Under the pieces are notes generated by a model. That model had not been told where the DNA came from. It saw only the letters and a list, made by a program, of their open reading frames with translations, and ran no database searches. Positions 45,459 to 52,958 of a DNA stretch of 64,000 nt are shown one piece after another. How positions within the stretch are numbered: the first letter of the stretch is position 1; every line of letters begins with the position of its first letter. Both the position numbers and the translations under genes were made by a program. This stretch comes from Nocardioides sp. J54. Its GTDB lineage: Bacteria; Actinomycetota; Actinomycetes; Propionibacteriales; Nocardioidaceae. The stretch lies in assembly GCF_000519005.1 (NCBI RefSeq), contig NZ_JAER01000005.1, positions 157,930 through 221,929 on the forward strand, read 5' to 3'.

Positions 45459-45978
45459 CGATCCAGTAGCGGCGCTTGCCGTTGCGGACGTCCTCGAGCT
45501 CGCCGCCGTTCGCCTCGATGGTGCGGCGCGAGGCGTCGTTGTCCTCGTCGCAGGTCACCAGCACCCGCTCGATGCCCAGCCGCGCCGCCTCGACGACGCC
45601 GAGGCGCAGCGCCTCGGTGGCGTGCCCGCGGCGCCGGGCCGACGGCTTCACCGAGTAGCCGATGTGCCCGCCCTCCTCGAGCAGGAAGTCGTTGAGGCCG
45701 TGGCGCAGGTGCAGGAAGCCGACGACCTCGTCGTCGGGCGCGCCGGTCCCGTCGGTGATCCAGAAGTACGACGACGGCACCCGGGTCCCGTCGAGGTCGG
45801 CCGGGGCGGTGACCTCGGTCATCAGCACGTACGCCGCGCACCCCTCGGCCGTGGGGACCGGGTCGCCCTCGAGGAACCAGTGGCCGGAGCCGTGCATCTC
45901 CGTCGTACCGCCGAAGTCCCGGATCATCGCCGCCCAGCTCTCCCAGCGAGCGGTGTCCGGCGCCACGAGTGCAGTCAT
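45451..45978 (-). CDS. GNAT-family N-acetyltransferase
   Basis: A 175-residue acetyltransferase resembling the COG3981 group. GHIGYSVKPSARRRGHATEALR is the acetyl-CoA-binding motif A, and LVTCDEDNDASRRTIEANGGELE is the C-terminal signature. ATG 45978 is preferred over an upstream in-frame start in the spacer. It overlaps the convergent paralogue gene at its 3' end. Substrate is unknown; it may act on a small molecule rather than a protein. Confidence 0.88.
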   Translation of the reverse strand: MTALVAPDTARWESWAAMIRDFGGTTEMHGSGHWFLEGDPVPTAEGCAAYVLMTEVTAPADLDGTRVPSSYFWITDGTGAPDDEVVGFLHLRHGLNDFLLEEGGHIGYSVKPSARRRGHATEALRLGVVEAARLGIERVLVTCDEDNDASRRTIEANGGELEDVRNGKRRYWIVS

Positions 45979-46038
45979 GGGTCCATCCCACCACCCCACG
46001 GTCGGCGCCCGCGAGCGGGTTTCAGGGCTCGCCAAATG

Positions 46039-46055
46039 AGAACGTGTTCTACTCT
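46039..46055 (+). promoter_or_regulatory. KstR-like operator overlapping a leaderless promoter
   Basis: AGAACGTGTTCT (46039-46050) is a perfect 12-bp palindrome matching the KstR core AACnnGTT with flanking pairing. It directly adjoins a TACTCT -10 box (46050-46055) that ends 6 nt before the ATG at 46062. Binding there would block transcription. No KstR-type repressor is encoded in the window. Confidence 0.6.
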
Positions 46056-46061
46056 GGTGCC

Positions 46062-46712
46062 ATGAACTGGGCGTTCCCCGGGGACGAGACCCCCGACCCC
46101 GCGGTCGAGCACGAGACGGCGACGTGGGGCCCGCTGGCCGCCGCGACCCGCGAGCTGGTCGACCTGTGCGTGATGTCGGAGGTCGACGCCGAGGAGGTCG
46201 CCGCAGCGACCGCGGACGTCGAGGCGGCCGTCGCCCGCCTGCGCAAGGTACGACGCCAGCAGACCCTCGGCCAGGAACACCTGCTCAACGGCCGGCGCCG
46301 GCCGTGGGGCAACCCCGTCATCGGGATGCGGAACCCGATCGCGCCGCCGATCCAGGTGCACACCGAGCCCGACGGGCACGCGGAGTGCGAGTTCCACTGC
46401 GGACCGGCGTTCGAGGGACCGCCGGGGCTCGTGCACGGCGGCGTGGTCGCGCTCGTGCTCGACCAGCTGCTCGGGCACGCCGTCGGCGCCCGAGGCCGCC
46501 CGGGCATGACCGGCACCCTGACGATCGTCTACCGCCAGGGCACCCCGCTCGGCGACCTGCGCGCCGAGGCGTGGGTGGACCGCGAGGACGGCATCAAGAC
46601 CTGGGCGAAGGCGCAGATGATCGGGCCGGACGGCGTGACCGCCGAGGCCGAGGGCGTGTTCCTGCTCCCCCGGGCGCTGCGCGACCGGGTCCCCGACGCC
46701 GGGACTTCCTGA
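46062..46712 (+). CDS. PaaI-type hotdog thioesterase
   Basis: A 216-residue acyl-CoA thioesterase-like protein. The N-terminal half is helical. The hotdog domain in the C-terminal half shows GPPGLVHGGVVALVLDQLLGHAV, with the catalytic-type VHGG, and TGTLTIVYRQGTPLGDLRAEAW. The ATG lies 6 nt after a TACTCT box without a Shine-Dalgarno, so the mRNA is probably leaderless. A KstR-like operator suggests control with sterol or fatty-acyl catabolism. The stop codon lies within the following palindromic repeat. Confidence 0.88.
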   Translation: MNWAFPGDETPDPAVEHETATWGPLAAATRELVDLCVMSEVDAEEVAAATADVEAAVARLRKVRRQQTLGQEHLLNGRRRPWGNPVIGMRNPIAPPIQVHTEPDGHAECEFHCGPAFEGPPGLVHGGVVALVLDQLLGHAVGARGRPGMTGTLTIVYRQGTPLGDLRAEAWVDREDGIKTWAKAQMIGPDGVTAEAEGVFLLPRALRDRVPDAGTS

Positions 46713-46782
46713 CCGTTCCTGCTGCTTCCCGACCCTTGCAACGGTCAGGAAGCGAGGGAATCACCTCTGGAGCGGCGATTCC
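46704..46782. repeat. Palindromic repeat pair (family A, second locus)
   Basis: TTCCTGACCGTT (from 46706), then ACCCTTGCAACGGTCAGGAA, and a diverged dyad GGAATCACCTCT to GCGATTCC (46757-46782), are relatives of the 1888-1944 palindromes. The first overlaps the thioesterase stop codon; the element ends 17 bp before the convergent ndh stop. The likely role is bidirectional termination. Confidence 0.75.
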
Positions 46783-46798
46783 CGCGACCGCGCCGGCC

Positions 46799-48292
46799 TC
46801 AGCCCGAGACCTTCACCCCACGCTTGTTCTCGTCGCTCAGCCGCGCCTCCTCGGCCGCCTGCGCCTCGAGCTCGGCACGACGGCGCTCGGCGTCCTCGTA
46901 CTCGCCGGGCTGGGAGACCAGGTCGGTGGCGCCGCGCTCGAGCCGGGACAGTGCCATCCGGGCGAAGATCTGCTGCTCGGTCGAGGTCCGCTCGGAGCGG
47001 CCGGTGCCGATGAAGGAGACCGCCCAGCGCAGGACGGCGGTGACGCGGTTCTTGAAGCCGGTCAGGTAGAAGAGGTGGACGACGAGCCACATGAGCCAGG
47101 CGAGGATGCCGGTGATGCGGAGCTTGCCGACCATCGCCACCGCGCGGAAGCGGCTGATGATCGCCATCGAGCCCTTGTCGAAGTACTTGAACGGACCCTG
47201 GGCCGGCTTGCCCTTGAGTCGACCGTCGATCTCCTTGGCGGCGTACTTCGCGCCCTGGATGGCGACCTGCGCGACGCCGGGGAGGTTGTCGAGGGAGATC
47301 ATGTCGCCGACCACGAACACCTCGGGGTAGCCCGGGAGCGTGAGGTCGGGGTTGACCGCGATCCGGCCGGCGCGGTCGAGCGGGGCGCCGGTCTGGTCGG
47401 AGAGCTGCTTGCCGAGCGGGTTGGCCTGGACGCCCGCGGCCCACACCTTGGCGACGGCCTCGATGCGCTTCTCGGTGCCGTCCTTGTACTTCACGGTCAG
47501 GCCGCGCTCGTCGACGTGCGAGACCAGCGCGCCGAGCATGACCTCGACGCCGAGCTTCTCCAGCTTCTCCTGGGTCCACTTGCCGAGCTTGTTGCCGAAC
47601 GGCGGCAGCACCTGCGGCGCGGCGTCGACGAGGATGACGCGGGCCTTGCGGGTGCTGATCGAGCGGAAGTCGCGGGTCAGCGTGCGGTGCGCGAGCTCGG
47701 CGATCTGGCCGGCCATCTCGACGCCGGTCGGGCCGGCACCGACGACGACGAAGGTCAGCAGGTGGTCGACGTTCTCACCGCGGGCCGCGCCGAGCTCGGC
47801 CATCTCGAAGGCGCCGAAGATCCGGCCGCGCAGCTCGAGGGCGTCGTCGATGCTCTTCATGCCGGGGGCGAACTCGGCGAAGTGGTCGTTGCCGAAGTAG
47901 GACTGGCCGGCGCCGGCGGCGACGATCAGCGAGTCGTACGGCGTCACCAGCTCGCGCCCGAGGACGTGGGAGGTGACCAGGCGCTGCTCGAGGTCGACCT
48001 CGGTGACCTCGCCGAGGAGGACCTGGGCGTTCTTCTGGTCCGCCAGCACCTCACGGGTCGGCGGGGCGATCTCGCCCTCGGAGAGGATGCCGGTCGCCAC
48101 CTGGTAGAGCAGCGGCTGGAAGAGGTGGTGGGTCGTCTTCGCGATCATCGTCACGTCGACGTCCGCCTTGCGCAGGGCCTTGGTGCCGAACAGGCCACCG
48201 AAGCCGGAGCCGATCACGACCACCTGGTGGCGGTCGGAACGGGGGACGATCACGCGGTCGGACGGTTCCGGCTGGGTGTCGCCTGCTGCCAT
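46799..48292 (-). CDS. ndh: Type II NADH dehydrogenase
   Basis: A non-proton-pumping NADH:menaquinone oxidoreductase at the inner face of the membrane. The 497-residue protein has an FAD-binding VVVIGSGFGGLFG near 24-36, a second dinucleotide site VVVGAGPTGVEMAGQIAE near 187-204, and FVVGDMISLDN. HHLFQPLLYQVATG and VAIQGAKYAAKEI are also typical. A hydrophobic segment near 390-410 and a charged C-terminal coiled tail (about 450-490) follow. CAGGAGGAGCC precedes the ATG. It is monocistronic. Confidence 0.93.
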   Translation of the reverse strand: MAAGDTQPEPSDRVIVPRSDRHQVVVIGSGFGGLFGTKALRKADVDVTMIAKTTHHLFQPLLYQVATGILSEGEIAPPTREVLADQKNAQVLLGEVTEVDLEQRLVTSHVLGRELVTPYDSLIVAAGAGQSYFGNDHFAEFAPGMKSIDDALELRGRIFGAFEMAELGAARGENVDHLLTFVVVGAGPTGVEMAGQIAELAHRTLTRDFRSISTRKARVILVDAAPQVLPPFGNKLGKWTQEKLEKLGVEVMLGALVSHVDERGLTVKYKDGTEKRIEAVAKVWAAGVQANPLGKQLSDQTGAPLDRAGRIAVNPDLTLPGYPEVFVVGDMISLDNLPGVAQVAIQGAKYAAKEIDGRLKGKPAQGPFKYFDKGSMAIISRFRAVAMVGKLRITGILAWLMWLVVHLFYLTGFKNRVTAVLRWAVSFIGTGRSERTSTEQQIFARMALSRLERGATDLVSQPGEYEDAERRRAELEAQAAEEARLSDENKRGVKVSG

Positions 48293-48584
48293 GGCTCCTC
48301 CTGAGTCGCATCTGCGCTGGGGTGGCTGCGGGCGGCGGGCCTGACCGTCCGCGGTCGGGGTACGTCACCGTCAGGGTGTCGCACGCCACCATTCTCCCGC
48401 TACCGCTCCGGCATACCCAACACTGGGTCATGGTCTCGTCCGTCACTTTTCCTTGACGCCACCAGTCCGTGCCGTTCCCGGCCCTGTGCCGGCCCTGTGT
48501 CGGCACTGTGCGGGCCGGTGCCGGGCGGTGTCCGGCGCGGCGCCGTACGTGTCGCGACCGTCACCAAATGGGTGAGAATCGGTT

Positions 48585-48610
48585 GTTTGGTTGCGAGTTC
48601 AACCGGGTAG
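48585..48610 (+). promoter_or_regulatory. Sigma-B-type promoter for the anti-sigma gene
   Basis: GTTT (48585-48588) and GGGTAG (48605-48610) are spaced 16 bp, matching the actinobacterial sigma-B/sigma-F consensus GTTT-N13-16-GGGTAT with one mismatch. It lies 63 bp before the GTG at 48673. The rest of the 48293-48672 gap holds GC-rich imperfect repeats of GTGCCGG and GTGTCGG and no gene. Confidence 0.65.
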
Positions 48611-48672
48611 ACCCCCCGGGATCAGGCCGATGTCGCCCTGACCCAGGCACTGACACCGCGAAAGGTTCCTCC

Positions 48673-49653
48673 GTGCAGCACCGGCAGACCCTCGATCTGG
48701 CCCCCGGGCCGCGCAGCGTGCACGACGCACGCCGCTGGGTCGTGGCCACCTGCCGGGAGCTCGGCCGCGAGGACCTCGTCGACTGCGCCGAGCTCGGCAT
48801 CTCCGAGCTGGTGACCAACGCCGTGCTGCACGGCGACCAGCCCGTGCGGATGCAGGTCAGCGGCACGCCGGAGCACCCCCGCTTCGAGGTGCACGACGCA
48901 TCGACGATCGCGCCCCAGCCGTCGACCCAGGCCGGCGGCTTCGACCTCGACGCCTTCGACCTCGACGCCTTCGACGCCCTCGACGAGGCGCAGCTGGCCA
49001 GCCTGACCACGGTCGGGCGCGGCCTCGACATCGTCGCCCGCGCCTCGATCGCGTGGGGCGCGGAGATCGAGGAGGACGGCAAGACGGTCTGGTTCGAGCC
49101 GGCGCCGGAGCTGTCCGAGGAGGGCGGGGCGCCGTACCAGCTCACCTACGCCCGCAGCCCCTTCGCCGAGGACCACACCCGCGTCGGTGAGGTCGCGGTC
49201 CAGATCAACGGCGTCCCGGTCGTCGCGTTCGGCCACTTCCAGCGCCACTACCGCGACCTGCGCCGTGAGATCCGTCTGCTCGCGCTCGCCCACGAGGACG
49301 ACTACCCGCTGGCGAAGGTCCTCTCCGAGCACTTCGACGCGCTCGAGCGGCCGCTGCGCTCCAACATGGGCCGCGAGCAGGTCGACGAGGCCAACGACGG
49401 CGGCCGCACCACCGTTGACCTCCGCCTGCGGATGCCGCGCGAGACCGCGCGGCAGATCGGCGGCCTGATCGACCTGCTCGACGCCGCCGACGAGTTCAGC
49501 CGGGCGCAGCGCCTGCTCACCGCCCCGCGCGAGCCCGAGCAGCGCGCCTTCCAGATCTGGTTCCTCGGCGAGTTCCGCCGCCAGGCGGCCGGCGCCCCGC
49601 CGGTGGCCTGGCAGGGCAGCGCCGGCTCCGGCGCCCCCTCCCGCGCGCTCTGA
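48673..49653 (+). CDS. RsbW-like anti-sigma/ATPase-domain protein
   Basis: A 326-residue protein. The N-terminal 140 residues form a HATPase_c_2 (serine-kinase/anti-sigma) domain, with the N-box LGISELVTNAVLHG and the G-box region TTVGRGLDIVARASIAWG. An acidic FDLDAFDLDAFDAL insert separates the boxes. The C-terminal 180 residues are a helical domain of unknown type (HFQRHYRDLRREIRLLALAH, then DLLDAADEFSRAQRLL). GTG 48673 follows a GAAAGG site and a sigma-B-type promoter, suggesting feedback in a stress-sigma circuit. Sigma factor partner not in the window. Confidence 0.82.
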   Translation: MQHRQTLDLAPGPRSVHDARRWVVATCRELGREDLVDCAELGISELVTNAVLHGDQPVRMQVSGTPEHPRFEVHDASTIAPQPSTQAGGFDLDAFDLDAFDALDEAQLASLTTVGRGLDIVARASIAWGAEIEEDGKTVWFEPAPELSEEGGAPYQLTYARSPFAEDHTRVGEVAVQINGVPVVAFGHFQRHYRDLRREIRLLALAHEDDYPLAKVLSEHFDALERPLRSNMGREQVDEANDGGRTTVDLRLRMPRETARQIGGLIDLLDAADEFSRAQRLLTAPREPEQRAFQIWFLGEFRRQAAGAPPVAWQGSAGSGAPSRAL

Positions 49654-49679
49654 CCCGCCACTCCCCCTACGCTCGGCGC

Positions 49680-50072
49680 ATGACCGTCGGACCGCGCCAC
49701 TACGCCGCGGTCGCCGTCGGCGGCGCGGTCGGCGCCGTGGTCCGGTACGCCGCCGTCGAACTCGCGCCCGACGGCCCCGGCTTCTCGTGGACCACCTTCG
49801 CGGTCAACGTCGCCGGCGCCGCACTGCTCGCCGGGCTCCTGCTCCTCCCGCTGGCGCGCCGCTCGACCGTCTGGGCCGCCGGGCTCGGTCCCGGCCTCCT
49901 CGGGGGCTTCACGACCTTCTCCGCGACCTCGGAGCAGGCTCGTGCGCTGCTCGCCGACGGCCGGCCCGCCCTCGCCGCCGCCTACGTGCTCGGCACGCTC
50001 GCGGCCGCCCTGGCCGCCGTCGCGGTCGTGGGCCGCCTCGCTCCCCCGCTGCCCGGGGAGGACGAGCTGTGA
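49680..50072 (+). CDS. crcB: Fluoride channel subunit (FluC/CrcB)
   Basis: A four-TM fluoride-exporting channel protein of 130 residues. The family core is GGAVGAVVRYA near the N-terminus, FAVNVAGAALL, and GGFTTFSATSEQ with the phenylalanine box. The ATG is 6 nt after TACGCT, suggesting a leaderless transcript. It overlaps the next crcB by 4 bp, so the channel is probably a heterodimer. No fluoride riboswitch fits in the 26-bp upstream spacer. Confidence 0.93.
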   Translation: MTVGPRHYAAVAVGGAVGAVVRYAAVELAPDGPGFSWTTFAVNVAGAALLAGLLLLPLARRSTVWAAGLGPGLLGGFTTFSATSEQARALLADGRPALAAAYVLGTLAAALAAVAVVGRLAPPLPGEDEL

Positions 50073-50404
50073 GCCTCCTCGGCGCACTCCTGGTCGGCCT
50101 GGGCGGCGGCGCGGGCTCGGCCCTGCGCTACGCCCTCGGCCAGCGGTACGACGACCGGTGGCACCACGGCACCCTGGCCGCCAACACCGTTGCCAGCCTC
50201 CTGCTCGGCCTCTGCGCCGGCTGGGCCCTCGACGGCCACGCCCTCGCACTGGCCGGCACCGGCTTCTGCGGCGGCCTGTCGACGTACTCCTCCCTGGCCG
50301 TGCAGACCCGCGACCTCGGCCCCCGCCGCGGCGCCGCCTACGCCGCCCTCACCGTCGCTCTGGGCCTCGCCGCAGCCGCCGTCGGCTTCCTCGTGGCGCG
50401 GTAG
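50069..50404 (+). CDS. crcB: Fluoride channel subunit (FluC/CrcB), second copy
   Basis: A 111-residue four-TM protein paired with the upstream gene (GTGA overlap). It retains GGGAGSALRYALG, LAANTVASLLLGL and GFCGGLSTYSSLAVQTRDL. The Phe positions of the first subunit are replaced by Leu/Tyr here (LSTYS), so the two subunits would contribute unequal fluoride paths. It ends just before a perfect 26-bp inverted repeat. Confidence 0.92.
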   Translation: MSLLGALLVGLGGGAGSALRYALGQRYDDRWHHGTLAANTVASLLLGLCAGWALDGHALALAGTGFCGGLSTYSSLAVQTRDLGPRRGAAYAALTVALGLAAAAVGFLVAR

Positions 50405-50417
50405 TCCGGGGGCTTTC

Positions 50418-50486
50418 CGCGGTAGTCCCGGGTCAAAAGCACCGCGACACGCCGCTGGAAGGTGCTTTTGACCCGGGACTACCGCG
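50418..50486. terminator. Perfect 26-bp inverted repeat between convergent genes
   Basis: Positions 50418-50443 are exactly complementary to 50461-50486 around a 17-nt loop. The arms contain CCCGGGTCAAAAGCACC and its complement. It lies 13 bp after the crcB stop and 23 bp before the convergent zincin stop. It probably acts as a bidirectional terminator. The exactness suggests recent origin or gene conversion. Confidence 0.75.
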
Positions 50487-50509
50487 AAGGTCTTGACAGC
50501 AGGGCCGGG

Positions 50510-50866
50510 TCAGGCGTAGCCGAGGTCGTGGAGGCGGGCGTCGTCGATGCCGAAGTGGTGGGCGACCTCGTGGACGACGGTGATCCGGACCTCCTCGGCG
50601 AGCTCCTCGGCGTCCTCGCACATGTCGAGCAGGGGGCCGCGGAAGAGGAAGATCCGGTCGGGCAGGTGCGGCACCAGGCCGCTGTCGCGCTCGGTGAGCG
50701 CCACGCCGTCGTACAGGCCCAGCAGGTCGTCGGGCTCGCCCTCGGGCGGCTCGTCCTCGACGAGGACCACGACGTTGTGGACCAGGCGCGCGAGCTCCTC
50801 GGGGATCTCGTCGAGCGCGGTGTCCACCAGCGCGTCGAACTCCTCGGGGCTCATCTCGACCGGCAC
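50510..50866 (-). CDS. Zincin-like metallopeptidase family protein
   Basis: A 118-residue protein of the PF06262-type family. The zinc site is HEVAHHFGIDD, with ligands His99, His103 and Asp109 in HExxHxxGxxD. The N-terminus MSPEEFDALVDTALDEIPEEL and LPDRIFLFRGPL are family-typical. GTG 50866 or ATG 50854 may be the start; neither has a strong Shine-Dalgarno. Proteolytic activity of the family is not well established. Confidence 0.88.
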   Translation of the reverse strand: MPVEMSPEEFDALVDTALDEIPEELARLVHNVVVLVEDEPPEGEPDDLLGLYDGVALTERDSGLVPHLPDRIFLFRGPLLDMCEDAEELAEEVRITVVHEVAHHFGIDDARLHDLGYA

Positions 50867-50941
50867 GCGGCCATTGTGCCGGTCGCCGGTCCGGGCGGAA
50901 AAAGCAAGCAGCCCGGACCTTGCGGTCCGGGCTGTCTCTTG

Positions 50942-51015
50942 CGACCCCGACGGGACTCGAACCCGCGGCCTCCGCCGTGACAGGGCGGCGCGCTAACCAA
51001 CTGCGCTACGGGGCC
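50942..51015 (-). tRNA. tRNA-Asp (anticodon GTC)
   Basis: A 74-nt cloverleaf on the minus strand. The acceptor is GGCCCCG with CGGGGTC, the D-arm is TAGCGCAGTTGGTTAGCGC, the anticodon loop is CTGTCAC, and the T-arm contains GGGTTCGAGTCCC. No encoded CCA. Confidence 0.95.
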
Positions 51016-51118
51016 TTGGCGCCTTCCCGTGCAGTTCTCACTGCGCGGTGAAGCGGATGGAACTCTAACCCATGCGCGAGCGAGGAACCCAATCGGGAGC
51101 ACCACCCGCGCCATCGAG

Positions 51119-51191
51119 CACCCCCAACCGGATTCGAACCGGCGTACCCGCCGTGAAAGGGCGGTGTCCTGGGCCGCTAGACGATGGGGGC
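51119..51191 (-). tRNA. tRNA-Glu (anticodon TTC)
   Basis: A 73-nt cloverleaf on the minus strand. The acceptor is GCCCCCA with TGGGGGT, the anticodon stem CCGCC/GGCGG encloses the loop CTTTCAC, and the T-arm is CCGGTTCGAATCCGG. It lies about 100 bp upstream of the tRNA-Asp gene on the same strand, so the two may be co-transcribed. Confidence 0.95.
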
Positions 51192-51357
51192 CCTCCGTCG
51201 CCCGGACGTGCCCGGCGACGGCCCGCTCAGCATAGTGGGAGCGGCGTCGCGCACGCCCATCGACCGAGCCACGGCAGGCAGCGACCGACCGGTGAGGGAC
51301 CACGGTGCGGTGCCGCTTTCGTGACTTCGCAGGTGCTCCGGTATGGTGTGCGGGCCC

Positions 51358-51431
51358 GGCCAGGTAGCTCAGTTGGTACGAGCGACCGACTGAAAATCGG
51401 TAGGTCGGCGGTTCGACCCCGCCCCTGGCCA
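51358..51431 (+). tRNA. tRNA-Phe (anticodon GAA)
   Basis: A 74-nt cloverleaf. The acceptor is GGCCAGG with CCTGGCC, the anticodon stem ACCGA/TCGGT encloses the loop CTGAAAA, and the T-arm is GGCGG TTCGACC CCGCC. It is divergent from tRNA-Glu. A TATGGT box near 51342 may be its -10. A strong hairpin follows. Confidence 0.95.
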
Positions 51432-51439
51432 CGTGCAAC

Positions 51440-51469
51440 CGAAGGGCCCCGCTTCTGCGGGGCCCTTCG
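51440..51469 (+). terminator. Terminator hairpin after tRNA-Phe
   Basis: A 13-bp perfect GC-rich stem (51440-51452 with 51457-51469) with the loop TTCT, 8 bp after the tRNA end. No T-run, but the stem is very stable. Confidence 0.75.
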
Positions 51470-51503
51470 GCGTTCCCCACCCTCTCCGTGAGAGCCTGCG
51501 CGG

Positions 51504-52895
51504 GTGCTGCCCGCCTTCGAGATCGTCGCGCGCCACCGGCCCGTGGACGTCGTGGGCACCGTGCTCGTCGAGGAGCAGCACGACGGCGCTCAGCAGTCGA
51601 GCACGGGGCAGCTGCCCCTGCTCGCGCCCTTCGCCGCGGTCGAGGTGTCACTGTCCGGTCGCGGCGGGGGTACGACGGCGAGCCTGGCCGGGCCGGACGG
51701 GACCCAGCTGTCCTCGACGGTCGACCAGGGCCGGGTCTTCATCACCACCCGCTCCGGCGACGACGAGCGGGTCCACCGCAGCCGGCGCCACGGCCAGGTC
51801 CGCCGCTCCCCCGGCCGCCTCGCGCTGGCGCTGACCGGCACGCACGTCGCGGCGCTGACGCTCGAGGACGGCGCCTGGGTCGTCCGGGCGCGGGTGGACC
51901 TGTCGCGTCCCGGCGCGGCGCTGGCGGCCGACGTGCGCGACCCGGCCTGGCTGGCCGGCCTGGTCGCCGGCTGGTCCTCGACGGAGGCCGGGACGGTCAC
52001 CGGCTGGCGCGCCGGGACGTTCGGGCAGCTGGGGCTCAGGGACGTCCGGCTGGTGACGTGGGCGGACGGGACGCCGTACCGCCTCGACGACGGCTCGGTG
52101 ATGGTCTCCGCGACCAGCGCGGGACCCGGGTTCTTCGGCACGGCACACACCTCGACGTGGACTCTGGACGCTCAGGGGGAGGTGCGGCGCGGTGCCGTGC
52201 TGTTCTTCCAACGACCCGACCGGCCCGGCGGCTACGGCGACCACGCCACCCACGTCGTGCGCGACGGGGACCGCTGGCTGGTCGCCACGAGCACGTGGTC
52301 GGACTTCCCGACCGACCCACGGGCGCGGCGCGGCGCCCGGGTCGGCGTCACCCTCGCCGAGACGACGGCCGACCTGACCCGCGGACAGCACCTGCTCCCG
52401 ACGCGGACGCTCGCGCTGCCGACGGACGGGCCGAGCGTCGGGGTGTGGGACCCCCACCTGGTCCGCGACGACGACGGGTCGTGGCTGGTCGGCTACGTGA
52501 GTGCGCGGAAGTTCTTCGACTTCCACCCGGTGCTCGCCTCGGGGCCGTCCCTGGACGAGCTGTCGCTGCGTGGCGCGGCCGGCGACCGTACGGCGACGGA
52601 GGGCACCACCCTGGTGCGCCTCGACGGCGCGTGGCGGGTGCTCGCCAGCGACGGCCGGGACAACCGCCGGGCGGTGCGAGGTCGGTTCCCGGTGTTCGAC
52701 ACCGACCTGCGCGAGGTCGGCACCGTGGCGGCGCCGTACCCGACGAACATCCCGTGGCCCACGCTCGTCCCGCCGGACCCGGCGGTCCCCGGGGACCGCT
52801 GGCGCCTGGTGACCTTCAACGGCCGCCCGCTCGGGGGTCCGCTCGCCGGCTACGGCACCCACGGCGACCTGGTGGTCATGCGCGAGCGCGACTGA
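51504..52895 (+). CDS. Uncharacterised beta-propeller-like (GH43-like) protein
   Basis: A 463-residue protein starting at GTG 51504 with no signal peptide. The C-terminal two thirds show repeated short beta motifs of the five-bladed propeller type. Examples are GVWDPHLVRDDDGSWLVGYVSA, GYGDHATHVVRDGDRWLVATS and TTLVRLDGAWRVLASDGRDN, which resemble GH43/GH32-related folds. The catalytic triad is not clear. It lies downstream of tRNA-Phe and its terminator. I cannot name a substrate; the family match is structural impression only. Confidence 0.65.
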   Translation: MLPAFEIVARHRPVDVVGTVLVEEQHDGAQQSSTGQLPLLAPFAAVEVSLSGRGGGTTASLAGPDGTQLSSTVDQGRVFITTRSGDDERVHRSRRHGQVRRSPGRLALALTGTHVAALTLEDGAWVVRARVDLSRPGAALAADVRDPAWLAGLVAGWSSTEAGTVTGWRAGTFGQLGLRDVRLVTWADGTPYRLDDGSVMVSATSAGPGFFGTAHTSTWTLDAQGEVRRGAVLFFQRPDRPGGYGDHATHVVRDGDRWLVATSTWSDFPTDPRARRGARVGVTLAETTADLTRGQHLLPTRTLALPTDGPSVGVWDPHLVRDDDGSWLVGYVSARKFFDFHPVLASGPSLDELSLRGAAGDRTATEGTTLVRLDGAWRVLASDGRDNRRAVRGRFPVFDTDLREVGTVAAPYPTNIPWPTLVPPDPAVPGDRWRLVTFNGRPLGGPLAGYGTHGDLVVMRERD

Positions 52896-52958
52896 GTGAC
52901 GGCTGGTCCGCCGTCCGGGGTCGCCACAGCCCGCCACAGGCCGCCACGAGGGCCCGGA

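Noticed and set aside
49654..49679. Fluoride riboswitch upstream of crcB
   Set aside because: The 26-bp spacer is too short and the start appears leaderless.
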